DNA from: Knoellia sp. S7-12
GTDB taxonomy: Bacteria > Actinomycetota > Actinomycetes > Actinomycetales > Dermatophilaceae
Assembly (NCBI RefSeq): GCF_040518285.1
Contig: NZ_CP155449.1
Span: forward strand, 3,410,001 to 3,474,000
DNA: 64,000 nt
Reading direction: 5' to 3'
Shown: positions 15,402 to 24,174 of the stretch, piece by piece
How positions within the stretch are numbered: the first letter of the stretch is position 1
Layout of the letters: each line of letters opens with the position of its first letter
Notes under the pieces: generated by a model
Told to the model about the DNA's origin: nothing
The model's database searches: none
What the model saw: only the letters and a program-made list of their open reading frames with translations
Program-made: the position numbers and the translations under genes

Positions 15402-15428
15402 ACCGGCACCCGACCCGTTGACGACGCC

Positions 15429-15466
15429 GACACGGCATACCCGAAATTCTTGGGGTATGCCGTGTC
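15429..15466 (+). terminator. Citrate synthase terminator built from inverted GGCATAC motifs
   Basis: Perfect 14-base arms (15429-15442, 15453-15466) with a 10-base loop. The arms contain GGCATAC and its complement GTATGCC, so the stem is made from one inverted pair of the window's most abundant heptamer. Between here and the serC start at 15608 I see no gene. Confidence 0.8.
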
Positions 15467-15565
15467 TCTCGTTGGTGAGTGGCGTTCAGCAGAACTCGGG
15501 GAACCGTGCCGTGCCGTCGGTGACCGTCTCGCCAGCCGGCAGGCGGGGCGACGTCCGGTGGGTGA

Positions 15566-16732
<1,167 letters not shown>

Positions 16733-16748
16733 CCTGAGCTGACCCTCT

Positions 16749-16816
16749 CAAAACGCGACCTACCCCTCAGTAAGTGTGGTGATCACCACGCTTACTGAGG
16801 GGTAGGTCGCGTTTTG
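16749..16816. terminator. 68-bp near-perfect palindrome between convergent genes
   Basis: Arms 16749-16782 and 16783-16816 are complementary except T16775/G16790, which still pairs as G-U in one RNA orientation. There is no unpaired loop; the centre is GTGGTGATCACCAC. It lies between serC (+) and the small-peptide/MFS operon (-), the place for a bidirectional terminator, but is far longer than a terminator needs to be. Confidence 0.75.
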
Positions 16817-16850
16817 GGGGATGTTGAGCGCGAGGCGACGTGCTGCCCGC

Positions 16851-16937
16851 TCAGGTCAGGACGGCATACGCGATCGCCACGATGAGGACGATCGCCAGGA
16901 CGCCGAGCGTCATCCGCCGACGAAAGGTGGGCGTCAT
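16851..16937 (-). CDS. 28-residue single-helix membrane peptide
   Basis: ATG 16937 to TGA 16851-16853 encodes a peptide with a basic start (MTPTFRRRMTL) followed by one hydrophobic helix (GVLAIVLIVAIAYAVLT). Its ATG overlaps the TGA of the MFS gene upstream (ATGA), the same coupling used between marR and that MFS gene. The helix and overlap argue for a real gene: possibly a small accessory subunit of the transporter. No family is recognised, and the peptide is too short for motif evidence. Confidence 0.55.
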   Translation of the reverse strand: MTPTFRRRMTLGVLAIVLIVAIAYAVLT

Positions 16938-18235
16938 CGGGCAGCCTCAGGGGCGGGCTCGGTGACGATGTCCCGCACTGCCGGGAGCGTCTCGATGGTG
17001 ATGCGCGGGGACCGCTGCGACTCGTAGCTCACCCGGACATTCTCCCTGCGGGCCAGCCACCACAGGACAACGACCAGCGTGCTGCCGATGGCGATCGGTC
17101 CGATGGCGATGGTCCAGCGCGGACCCCAGACCTCCCCGATCCAACCGATGAGGGGCGCCCCGATCGGCGTGCCGCCCATGAAAATCGCCATGTAGAGCGC
17201 CATGACCCGACCGCGCACGAGCGGGTCGGTGCGCAGCTGCACCATGGCGTTGGCCGTGGTGAGCGCAGTCAGGGCGGACAGCCCGACAGGAATGAGGGCG
17301 AGCGCAAACAGTTCGTAGGTGGGGGCCAGGGCAGCTGCCGCTGTCGACACCGTGAAGCCCGCGAGCGCGAGGAGCAGGACGCGCAGCCGCGGTTCGCCTC
17401 GACGCGCGCTGAGCAGGGCCGCCGTGAGCGAGCCGACCGCCATGATCGAGCCGAGGATGCCGTACTCGGTGGGGCCCTTGTCGAACTCCAGGGTCGCCAT
17501 GAGCGCCGTGGTCACCTGGAAGTTCATCCCGAAGGTGCCCAGCACGAAGACGAGGAGCATGACCAACTTGAGGTCCGGGCGGTTCCGGACGTAGCGGATG
17601 CCGTCCCGGATGGCGCCCTTTCCGCGCGTGAGGGGCGACGGCACGAGCTCACTGACCCGCAACCTCGACAGCGCCGCGAGGACGAAGACAAAGGTCAACA
17701 CGTTGACGAGCAGAGTCCAGCCGGTGCCCACGGTCGCGATCATCAGGCCGGCGAGGCCGGGGCCGATGAGCCGGCCACCGTTGAAGGAGGCGCTGTTGAG
17801 CGCGACCGCGTTGGCCAACTTGTCGCGCGGGACCATCTCGGAGACGAAGGACTGTCGGGCCGGGTTGTCGACGGCAGTGATGACGCCCTGCACGAGGGCG
17901 ATCGCGTAGACCTGCCACAGGGTCGCGGTGTCCGTGAGGACGAGCGCGGCGAGCACGAGGCTGCTGACGAGGAGTAGTGCCTGGGTGACGAGGAGGATCT
18001 GACGCTTGGGGTAGCGGTCGGCGATCGCACCCGCCCAGGGGGCGAGGACGAGGAATGGAAGGAACTGGAGACCAGTGACGATGCCGAGCGCCTGGCTCGA
18101 GTGATCGGTCAGCTCGGTCAGGACGAGCCAGTCCTGGGCGACCCGGCCCATCCATGTGCCGATGTTGGAGACGAAGGATCCGGCGTAGTAGATCCGGTAG
18201 TTGCGTTCGGTGAAAGAGGTGAAGGTCGGACTCAT
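16934..18235 (-). CDS. MFS efflux transporter of a marR operon
   Basis: This is a 433-residue MFS protein (MFS_3/enterobactin-exporter-like group) with twelve helices. The N-terminus FTERNYRIYYAGSFVSNIGTWMGRVAQDWLVL and loop APWAGAIADRYPKRQILL are characteristic. ATG 18235 overlaps the marR stop by ATGA, and its own stop overlaps the next small ORF by ATGA, making a three-gene coupled operon. The ORF is open much further upstream, across marR in another frame, which is coincidental. Likely MarR-controlled export of a toxic small molecule; substrate unknown. Confidence 0.92.
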   Translation of the reverse strand: MSPTFTSFTERNYRIYYAGSFVSNIGTWMGRVAQDWLVLTELTDHSSQALGIVTGLQFLPFLVLAPWAGAIADRYPKRQILLVTQALLLVSSLVLAALVLTDTATLWQVYAIALVQGVITAVDNPARQSFVSEMVPRDKLANAVALNSASFNGGRLIGPGLAGLMIATVGTGWTLLVNVLTFVFVLAALSRLRVSELVPSPLTRGKGAIRDGIRYVRNRPDLKLVMLLVFVLGTFGMNFQVTTALMATLEFDKGPTEYGILGSIMAVGSLTAALLSARRGEPRLRVLLLALAGFTVSTAAAALAPTYELFALALIPVGLSALTALTTANAMVQLRTDPLVRGRVMALYMAIFMGGTPIGAPLIGWIGEVWGPRWTIAIGPIAIGSTLVVVLWWLARRENVRVSYESQRSPRITIETLPAVRDIVTEPAPEAAR

Positions 18236-18684
18236 TCGGCCGCCACCCGGGTGAGGATCACGGTGGCCCGCTGCAGGATGGCCTGCTCCTCGGGTTCCAG
18301 ATGGGACACGCGGACCGACATCCAGGCATCCCGCTTGCGGCGAATCTCCTTGAGGACCCGGCGGGCCTCGGGGGTGAGGGTCACAATGACCTGACGTTTG
18401 TCCGTGGGGTGCTGAGCGCGCTGGACGAAACCGAGCTCGGCAAGACCACCCACCGTGCGGGTCATGCTTGGCGCACTGACCCGCTCGATCTCGGCCAGCT
18501 CGCCGGGGGTGCGAGGCGCCTCCTCGAGGCGGCACATGACGGAGAAGTGGTGTGGCGCAACGGCGTCCGTGCTCTCGTATCGGACACGGCGCGAGATCCG
18601 CATGCAGGCCAACCGGAGCTCACCGGCGAGGGAAGACACCGCGGCGGGCCGCAGGGCGGCATACGTAGGCGGTTGTTCACTCAT
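18232..18684 (-). CDS. MarR-family repressor
   Basis: This is 150 residues with the MarR winged-helix core: LRLACMRISRRVRYE, TPGELAEIERVSAPSMTRTVGGLAELGFVQRAQHPTDKRQVIVTLT with the DxR wing motif. It probably represses its own operon with the MFS transporter and releases DNA on binding the exported compound. There is no Shine-Dalgarno; a TAGGCT -10 element lies seven bases before ATG 18684, so the mRNA is probably leaderless. A 9-bp inverted repeat overlaps that promoter, consistent with autoregulation. Confidence 0.93.
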   Translation of the reverse strand: MSEQPPTYAALRPAAVSSLAGELRLACMRISRRVRYESTDAVAPHHFSVMCRLEEAPRTPGELAEIERVSAPSMTRTVGGLAELGFVQRAQHPTDKRQVIVTLTPEARRVLKEIRRKRDAWMSVRVSHLEPEEQAILQRATVILTRVAAE

Positions 18685-18685
18685 G

Positions 18686-18719
18686 ATACTTAGCCTAACT
18701 CATTACCTGTGCTAAGTAT
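18686..18719. promoter_or_regulatory. MarR operator and leaderless promoter
   Basis: ATACTTAGC (18686-18694) and GCTAAGTAT (18711-18719) form a perfect 9-bp inverted repeat with a 16-bp spacer, immediately before the marR ATG. The -10 TAGGCT of marR (minus strand, 18692-18697) lies within it, so a bound dimer would occlude transcription. Confidence 0.65.
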
Positions 18720-18791
18720 TTCCGGTCTCAACCCGCGACCGTGCGTGACACCGAGTGAGCCCTTTGTCTGCCGCTCGCCCCTGCCGCTCGC

Positions 18792-18797
18792 TAGGGT
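18792..18797 (+). promoter_or_regulatory. -10 hexamer TAGGGT, leaderless start of the purine permease
   Basis: TAGGGT ends six bases before ATG 18804. No ribosome site precedes the ATG, so transcription and translation probably begin at the same position. No purine riboswitch is visible in 18720-18803. Confidence 0.5.
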
Positions 18798-18803
18798 TCC
18801 CGC

Positions 18804-20291
18804 ATGCCGACTGCCACCACAGCCGACCCGCAGAGCACGGGGTCCTCCACCATCGACCGCTACTTCAAGATCAGCGAGCGCGGCTCGACGATCAGCCGGG
18901 AGGTGCGTGGCGGGGTCGTCACGTTCTTCACGATGGCCTACATCGTTGTGCTCAACCCGCTCATCCTCGGCTTCGCGCCGGACGTCAACGGGGACTTCCT
19001 CGGCGGCGGTCCCGGCGACGGCTCGAACCTGCCGGCCATCGCCGCCGGCACCGCGCTCGTGGCGGGACTCCTCACGATCCTCATGGGGGTCGTGGCGAAC
19101 TTCCCGCTCGCGCTGGCGACCGGGCTCGGACTCAACGCCTTCGTCGCCTTCGCCGTCGCCTCGCAGATGACCTGGGCCGACGCCATGGGGCTCGTCGTGC
19201 TCGAGGGCATCATCATCCTCGTGCTGGTCCTCACCGGCTTCCGGCAGGCGGTCTTCCACGCCGTGCCCAAGCAGCTCAAGGTCGCGATCTCGGTCGGGAT
19301 CGGCCTGTTCATCGCCCTCATCGGCTTCGTCGACGCTGGCTTCGTGCGCCGCACGGGACAGGGGCCGGTGCCGGTCCAGCTCGGCGTCGACGGCTTCCTC
19401 GGCGGGTGGCCGACGTTTGTCTTCGTCACGGGCCTCATCGCCCTCATCGTGTTGTGGGTGCGCAAGGTCCGCGGCGCGATCCTCATCGCCATCGTCGGCA
19501 CGACCATCCTCGCGATCGCCATCGAGGCCATCGCCAAGATCGGACCGATGGTTCTCCCCGATAACAAGGTCAACCCCACCGGCTGGGGCCTCGTCGTGCC
19601 CACGCCGCCTGACAAGGTCATCGGCTCCCCCGACCTCGCGACGGTCGGACAGTTCTCGTTGCTCGGCTCGTTCCAGTCCGTTGGCATCGTCGCGGCCGCC
19701 CTGCTCATCTTCACGCTCATGCTCGCCGACTTCTTCGACACCATGGGCACGATGACCGCGATCGGTCACGAGGCCGACCTGCTCGACGAGAACGGTCTGC
19801 CGCCCAACACCGACCGCATCCTCGTCGTCGACTCCCTGGCCGCCGCTGCGGGTGGCGCCGCTGGAGTCTCGTCGAACACGAGCTACATCGAGTCCGCGTC
19901 GGGTGTCGGCGAGGGTGCGCGCACGGGTCTGGCCTCCGTCGTCACCGGGCTGCTCTTCCTCGCGTCGATGGTCTTCGCACCCCTCGTCCAGGTCATCCCG
20001 TCCGAGGCCGCGGTTCCGGCCCTCGTGCTCGTCGGCTTCCTGATGATGCAGCAGGTCAAGGAGATCGACTGGGACGACGTCGAGATCGCCCTCCCGGCGT
20101 TCCTCACGATCGTGCTCATGCCGTTCACCTACTCGATCACGGCAGGCATCGGCGCCGGCTTCGTCGCCTACGTCCTCATCAAGGTGGTGCGCGGCAAGAG
20201 CTCAGCCATCCACCCGCTCATGTGGCTTGTCGCCGGACTCTTCGTCCTGTACTTCGCCATCGACCCCATCAAGACGGCCCTCGGCGTCTGA
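18804..20291 (+). CDS. NCS2 purine permease (AzgA-like)
   Basis: This is a 495-residue transporter for adenine, guanine or hypoxanthine. Family marks are RYFKISERGSTISREVRGG, FFTMAYIVVLNPLIL, the GLGLNAFVAF segment, DFFDTMGTMTAIGHEADLLD and SSNTSYIESASGVGEGARTG, which carry the substrate-site residues of AzgA/PbuG proteins; about 12-14 membrane helices are visible. The start is ATG 18804 with a leaderless-type promoter. It is a single gene ending at a long hairpin. Confidence 0.95.
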   Translation: MPTATTADPQSTGSSTIDRYFKISERGSTISREVRGGVVTFFTMAYIVVLNPLILGFAPDVNGDFLGGGPGDGSNLPAIAAGTALVAGLLTILMGVVANFPLALATGLGLNAFVAFAVASQMTWADAMGLVVLEGIIILVLVLTGFRQAVFHAVPKQLKVAISVGIGLFIALIGFVDAGFVRRTGQGPVPVQLGVDGFLGGWPTFVFVTGLIALIVLWVRKVRGAILIAIVGTTILAIAIEAIAKIGPMVLPDNKVNPTGWGLVVPTPPDKVIGSPDLATVGQFSLLGSFQSVGIVAAALLIFTLMLADFFDTMGTMTAIGHEADLLDENGLPPNTDRILVVDSLAAAAGGAAGVSSNTSYIESASGVGEGARTGLASVVTGLLFLASMVFAPLVQVIPSEAAVPALVLVGFLMMQQVKEIDWDDVEIALPAFLTIVLMPFTYSITAGIGAGFVAYVLIKVVRGKSSAIHPLMWLVAGLFVLYFAIDPIKTALGV

Positions 20292-20299
20292 TTCTCCCC

Positions 20300-20371
20300 G
20301 ACTTATTGCCCGTTTGGACAGCACGGAGAGGCGCTGCGCGCCGACTGGGCCATCCAAACGGGCAATAAGTC
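20300..20371. terminator. GACTTATTGC-type hairpin, bidirectional terminator
   Basis: Perfect 19-base arms (20300-20318 and 20353-20371) enclose a 34-base GC-rich loop. The outer ten bases GACTTATTGC/GCAATAAGTC are identical to those of the hairpin at 26466-26530 while the inner stem differs. It lies between the convergent purine permease and DUF2530 genes. Confidence 0.75.
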
Positions 20372-20376
20372 TGTGG

Positions 20377-20634
20377 TCAGCCGGCGTCGTGGGCGTTGCC
20401 GCGGCCACGACGGACATAGAGCAACCCGATCGAGCCGAGCACGAACCCGGCCACACAGGCCCACGGCCACCAGTCCCGGGACCCGGTGTGCAGCGCGGGC
20501 ACGAGCAAGGTCACGAGCAACGCGATGGCCCAGAGAACAAGGCCGATCGCGATGATCCGCTGGGTCGGGACCTCGAGCGCCCTCAGCGTCTCCACCTCGA
20601 CCCTGCGCTCGCCCGCGCCGTCGCGCTCACTCAT
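20377..20634 (-). CDS. DUF2530 small membrane protein
   Basis: This is an 85-residue protein with two membrane helices (about residues 25-47 and 58-75), matching the actinobacterial DUF2530 pattern including ALEVPTQRIIAIGLVLWAIAL and GSRDWWPWACVAGFVLGSIGLLY. I start at ATG 20634, eight bases after the DUF3027 stop; a TTG at 20655 inside the previous gene would add seven residues. It is the third gene of the cold-shock/DUF3027 operon. Function unknown. Confidence 0.8.
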   Translation of the reverse strand: MSERDGAGERRVEVETLRALEVPTQRIIAIGLVLWAIALLVTLLVPALHTGSRDWWPWACVAGFVLGSIGLLYVRRGRGNAHDAG

Positions 20635-20641
20635 GGTGGCG

Positions 20642-21379
20642 TCAGACCCGCTCAAGCGCGTTGTCGTCGAGCACGATCGGCGCGATCACCTCGGGCTCGG
20701 GGCCCTGCATGTCCACCTCGGAGTGTGCACCGCACCCGTGGTCAAGGCTTACGACGCGACCGTCGGAAGGTGACCAGGCGCTGGCGCACACGCCGAAAAA
20801 ATCCCGCAGGGCACCTGCCATCGGCACGAAGAAGCCACACGAGGAACACGGAGCCGGAGCCTTCTGGGCGACCGGGGCGTTGGGGCCGTGGTCGCCGTCG
20901 TACCAACGCTGGGCAGCGACCTCGCGACCTTCAGCGGACAGGACGCGGGGGCGACCGAGGCCGAGCTCCCACTGGGCTGCCTGATCCACGTCCTGGTCGC
21001 CCGTGGCCTCGAAGCCGGCCACGAGCAGCGGGTCGTCGTCGATCTTGGGGGTGACATCGCCAGGTCCGACGTCTCCGGGAGCCAGCCGGTCGGCATACGG
21101 AAGCCACTCCGGTGACAACAGCGCACCGTCACCGGGGACGAGGTTGGCCTCGCAGACGGTGACGGTCTTGGAGCGCGGCACCCGCGCGACGGTGATCGCC
21201 CAGCGCCAGCCGGGGTAGGCGCCAGCGGTGCACGCAAAATAGTGAGTGGCGAGGCGGTCCTCGACCATCTCCATGGCGAGGTGCTCACCGACCGTCCCCG
21301 ACTCCGCGATCGACTCGGCGGCCTCGCGGGCGAGGTCGACGGCTGCGCGCAGGGTGGCGTCGGGCTTGACGGCGGGCAT
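20642..21379 (-). CDS. DUF3027 protein with zinc-ribbon-like motif
   Basis: This is a 245-residue soluble protein conserved in actinobacteria. The middle has HYFACTAGAYPGWRWAITVARVPRSKTVTVCE, diagnostic of DUF3027, and the C-terminal part has APCSSCGFFVPM and FGVCASAWSPSDGRVVSLDHGCGAHSE, spaced Cys/His residues that look like a metal-binding ribbon. Its ATG overlaps the stop of the cold-shock gene (TGATG). Function is not established. Confidence 0.9.
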   Translation of the reverse strand: MPAVKPDATLRAAVDLAREAAESIAESGTVGEHLAMEMVEDRLATHYFACTAGAYPGWRWAITVARVPRSKTVTVCEANLVPGDGALLSPEWLPYADRLAPGDVGPGDVTPKIDDDPLLVAGFEATGDQDVDQAAQWELGLGRPRVLSAEGREVAAQRWYDGDHGPNAPVAQKAPAPCSSCGFFVPMAGALRDFFGVCASAWSPSDGRVVSLDHGCGAHSEVDMQGPEPEVIAPIVLDDNALERV

Positions 21380-21783
21380 CAGATCTCGAGGTCGTCAGCG
21401 ACTGCGCGCAGCACCTGGGCGACCTTGGAACCGTGGTCCTTGTCCGGGTAGTGACCGCGGCGCAGCGAACTCTGGACCGAGTCCAGGAGGGTGATGACGT
21501 CCTCGACGATGACGACCATGTCCTCGGAGGGCTTGCGATCTCGCACCTTGCGGTTCACGGCGACGCTCGCTGCGGGCTCGAGCAGTCGCACGGACAGTGC
21601 CTGCGCGCCGCGTCGACCTTCGACGATCCCGAACTCGATGCGAGCACCGTTCTTGAGCGCGGTCACACCCTCGGGGAGCGCGCTTGAGGGCACGAAGACG
21701 TCGCCGCCCTCGGTGGGATCGTCGGTGGACACGAATCCGAAGCCCTTCTCGGAGTCGTAGAACTTCACCTTGCCAGTCGGCAC
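21379..21783 (-). CDS. Cold-shock domain protein with C-terminal extension
   Basis: This is 134 residues starting at GTG 21783 with an AGAGG ribosome site. Residues 1-66 are a cold-shock OB fold with RNP motifs [15 protein letters not shown] and [10 protein letters not shown] 65-residue helical tail ([25 protein letters not shown]) follows, as in the longer mycobacterial CspB. It binds single-stranded RNA or DNA. The open frame continues upstream to 22065, but that region lies antisense to the next gene's 5' end and is not coding. It heads the operon with DUF3027 and DUF2530. Confidence 0.9.
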   Translation of the reverse strand: MPTGKVKFYDSEKGFGFVSTDDPTEGGDVFVPSSALPEGVTALKNGARIEFGIVEGRRGAQALSVRLLEPAASVAVNRKVRDRKPSEDMVVIVEDVITLLDSVQSSLRRGHYPDKDHGSKVAQVLRAVADDLEI

Positions 21784-21944
21784 GGAGCACCTCTGTGTTT
21801 GCTGCGGGTGGTCCGGAGTGCGGGCATCGCATTTCCGGGCTAACCAGCACAGGCTATCTCGGACCACGTATGCCGCGCGCACGCCTTTCGCTTGGCGTCG
21901 AAACTCGGTTGGGTGGTGTCGGTCGTCCCTGCGAGAGTTCTCCG

Positions 21945-23213
21945 GTGAGTGCGACGACCGATCGACCCAAAGTGAGCCTGCGACAGTTCTGGGCGGACCT
22001 GCCGACCCCCGGCCGTTGGTTGCTCTCGACGGTCGCGATCCAGACGCTCGGACGCGGTCTGACACTGCCCTTCACCGTCATCTACATCAACGAGGTGCGC
22101 GGCATCGGCCTCGGGACCGCCGGCACCCTGCTCGCCCTCATCGCCGTCGTCGCGCTCGTCGTCACCGGTCCCGGCGGCTCCCTCACCGACCGCATCGGCG
22201 CGCGCCGCATGCTCATCGCCGGCACGACAGCCCAGCTCGTCGGGTGCACGGTCCTGGCCTTCGCCACAACGGTGCCGATGTTCGTCGTCGGCTTCGTGCT
22301 GCTCGGATTCAACTTCGGTGTCTCGTGGCCGGCGTTCAACGCGCTCATCGCATCGGTGGTGTCCGGGCCTCTGCGCCAGCAGTACTTCGGGGTCAACTTC
22401 GCCCTCGTCAACCTCGGCATCGGCCTCGGTGGAGTTGTCGGCGGACTCTTCGTCGATGTCAACGAGCCGATGACGTTCACCTACATCTTCCTCGCCGACG
22501 CGCTCAGCATGCTTGTCCCGATCGGCCTCCTGATGGGCCCGCTGCGTCACGTGCACGGTCGGGCGAAGCGACCCGAGGGGGCGCCGACAGTCGGCTACCT
22601 CAGCCTGCTGCGCCGCCCACCCGTGCTGTGGCTGACCTTCGTCACGTTCCTCTGCACCTTCATCGGCTACGGACAGATCGAGTCGGGGTTCCCGGCGTTC
22701 TCACGTCAGGTCGGCGAGGTGTCGACCCGCACCATCGGACTGGCGTTCGCCATCAACACCCTCGTCATCGTCGCGATGCAGTTCACCGTCCTCAAGTACG
22801 TCACGGGTCGACGCCGCACGCGCGTCCTGCTCGTCATGGTCGCCGTGTGGATCGCCTCGTGGATCATCCTGTCGGCGGCCGGCATCAGCCCCTCCTCGCT
22901 CGGCGCCATGGTCGCCGTCGTGGGGTTCATGGCGGTCTTCGGCTTCGGCGAGATCTTCATGCAGATCGCGATCCCCGCCATCACCAACGACATGGCCGAC
23001 GATCACATCCGGGGTCGGGCCAACGCGGTGAATGCCGGGGCCTTCCAGGGTGGTGCGATCCTGGGCCCGATCGTGTCGGGGCTGTTGCTCGAGCACGACC
23101 TCTCGGGAGTGTTCATCACCGCGATGCTGGCCGGGCTCGTGGTCATGGCCGTGGCGATCTTCTCCCTGGAGCGGCAACTCACCCCGCTCGAGAACGGCGT
23201 CACCTCGGGCTGA
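21945..23213 (+). CDS. MFS transporter
   Basis: This is about 422 residues with twelve helices and an MFS loop motif [17 protein letters not shown]. Further marks are [16 protein letters not shown] and [26 protein letters not shown] in the second half, typical of drug-proton antiporter-like exporters. GTG 21945 is the first start giving a sensible N-terminus ([18 protein letters not shown]) before helix 1; its ribosome site is weak. It is divergent from the cold-shock operon and overlaps the aldose-epimerase gene tail-to-tail by 14 bp. Confidence 0.88.
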   Translation: MSATTDRPKVSLRQFWADLPTPGRWLLSTVAIQTLGRGLTLPFTVIYINEVRGIGLGTAGTLLALIAVVALVVTGPGGSLTDRIGARRMLIAGTTAQLVGCTVLAFATTVPMFVVGFVLLGFNFGVSWPAFNALIASVVSGPLRQQYFGVNFALVNLGIGLGGVVGGLFVDVNEPMTFTYIFLADALSMLVPIGLLMGPLRHVHGRAKRPEGAPTVGYLSLLRRPPVLWLTFVTFLCTFIGYGQIESGFPAFSRQVGEVSTRTIGLAFAINTLVIVAMQFTVLKYVTGRRRTRVLLVMVAVWIASWIILSAAGISPSSLGAMVAVVGFMAVFGFGEIFMQIAIPAITNDMADDHIRGRANAVNAGAFQGGAILGPIVSGLLLEHDLSGVFITAMLAGLVVMAVAIFSLERQLTPLENGVTSG

Positions 23214-24120
23214 TGCCCCATGTCCCCTGCCACGTCTGACCCGGCGCGAGCTCGAGCAGCGAGTCGCCCGAGTTGAAGGCATCGGCCGGGCAGCTCATCG
23301 GCTCGACCGCGATGCCGTGCTCGCCGGCCTGGTCGGCCTCTGCCTTGCCCGAGAAGACCTGCGCCCACGGGAGCGACAGGGCGTCGGCCCACACGTCGAC
23401 GACCGGGCGGCCGGGCGTTGCGATGGTGACGGTCCAGCGCCCGTCAACGACGTCAAGATCCGTGTATGCCGTGTTCACGCGATGCGTCCCGATCGCCTTC
23501 CGCTCACGGAGGTCGGTGACCTCGCCCTCCACAGGGCTCGTCCGGATCGGGAGGAGGCGCTCGTCGACCTCGATGTAGTTCGCGGCCGGCACCGTGATCT
23601 CGACGTCGCCCACGGGAGTGTCACCGATGGCGATGTAGGGGTGGGCGCCATAACCGAATGGCGCCGTGCCCTCTCCGACGTTCGTCACGCAGGTCGTGAC
23701 GGTCAGACCGTCGGGCGCCACGGCATACGTCGTGGTCGACTCGAGGTGCCATTCCCATCCCGGCAACGGGAAGAGTCGGTGACCCACCGTGATCGAGGTG
23801 TCAGTGCGCTCCACGAGCCGCCACGGGGCCCAGCGGACGAGGCCGTGGCTCGCGTTGCCGAGGTCGACCTCGGTGAGCGCCAGCTGACGCTCCACGCCGC
23901 CAAAGGTGTAGCGGCCGTCGCGGATCCTGTTCGGCCACGGGATGAGCTGCTGGCCGCGCGCGCTCGTGCAGGGGCCATCGCTCTCGTACCCCGCGAGGAT
24001 GTCCACTCCGTCACGAGTCCAGGTGCGGAGTCCGCCTCCGACCTCGACGACGGTGATTTCGTCGGCGCCGGCCGTGAGCCGCCACTGCTCGCCGGTGGGT
24101 GCGGTCTCGTGTGAGCTCAT
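23200..24120 (-). CDS. Aldose 1-epimerase family protein
   Basis: This is 306 residues of the galactose-mutarotase fold. Conserved parts are GYESDGPCTSARGQQLIPWPNRIRDGRY, NASHGLVRWAPW with the catalytic His, PFGYGAHPYIAIG with the second His, and FSGKAEADQAGEHGIAVEPMSCPADAFN carrying the catalytic Glu. It interconverts anomers of aldose sugars or sugar phosphates. ATG 24120 is used; a TAGATT element lies eight bases upstream. The open frame to 24858 is spurious, as it lies antisense to the WYL-like gene. Confidence 0.92.
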   Translation of the reverse strand: MSSHETAPTGEQWRLTAGADEITVVEVGGGLRTWTRDGVDILAGYESDGPCTSARGQQLIPWPNRIRDGRYTFGGVERQLALTEVDLGNASHGLVRWAPWRLVERTDTSITVGHRLFPLPGWEWHLESTTTYAVAPDGLTVTTCVTNVGEGTAPFGYGAHPYIAIGDTPVGDVEITVPAANYIEVDERLLPIRTSPVEGEVTDLRERKAIGTHRVNTAYTDLDVVDGRWTVTIATPGRPVVDVWADALSLPWAQVFSGKAEADQAGEHGIAVEPMSCPADAFNSGDSLLELAPGQTWQGTWGISPR

Positions 24121-24162
24121 GGCTGACGAATCTACGCGGGACCTGGGGAGCCGTGCGGGACG

Positions 24163-24168
24163 TACGGT
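24163..24168 (+). promoter_or_regulatory. -10 hexamer TACGGT, leaderless start
   Basis: TACGGT ends exactly six bases before GTG 24175 of the XPB-associated gene; no ribosome site is visible. Confidence 0.5.
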
Positions 24169-24174
24169 AGGGCA

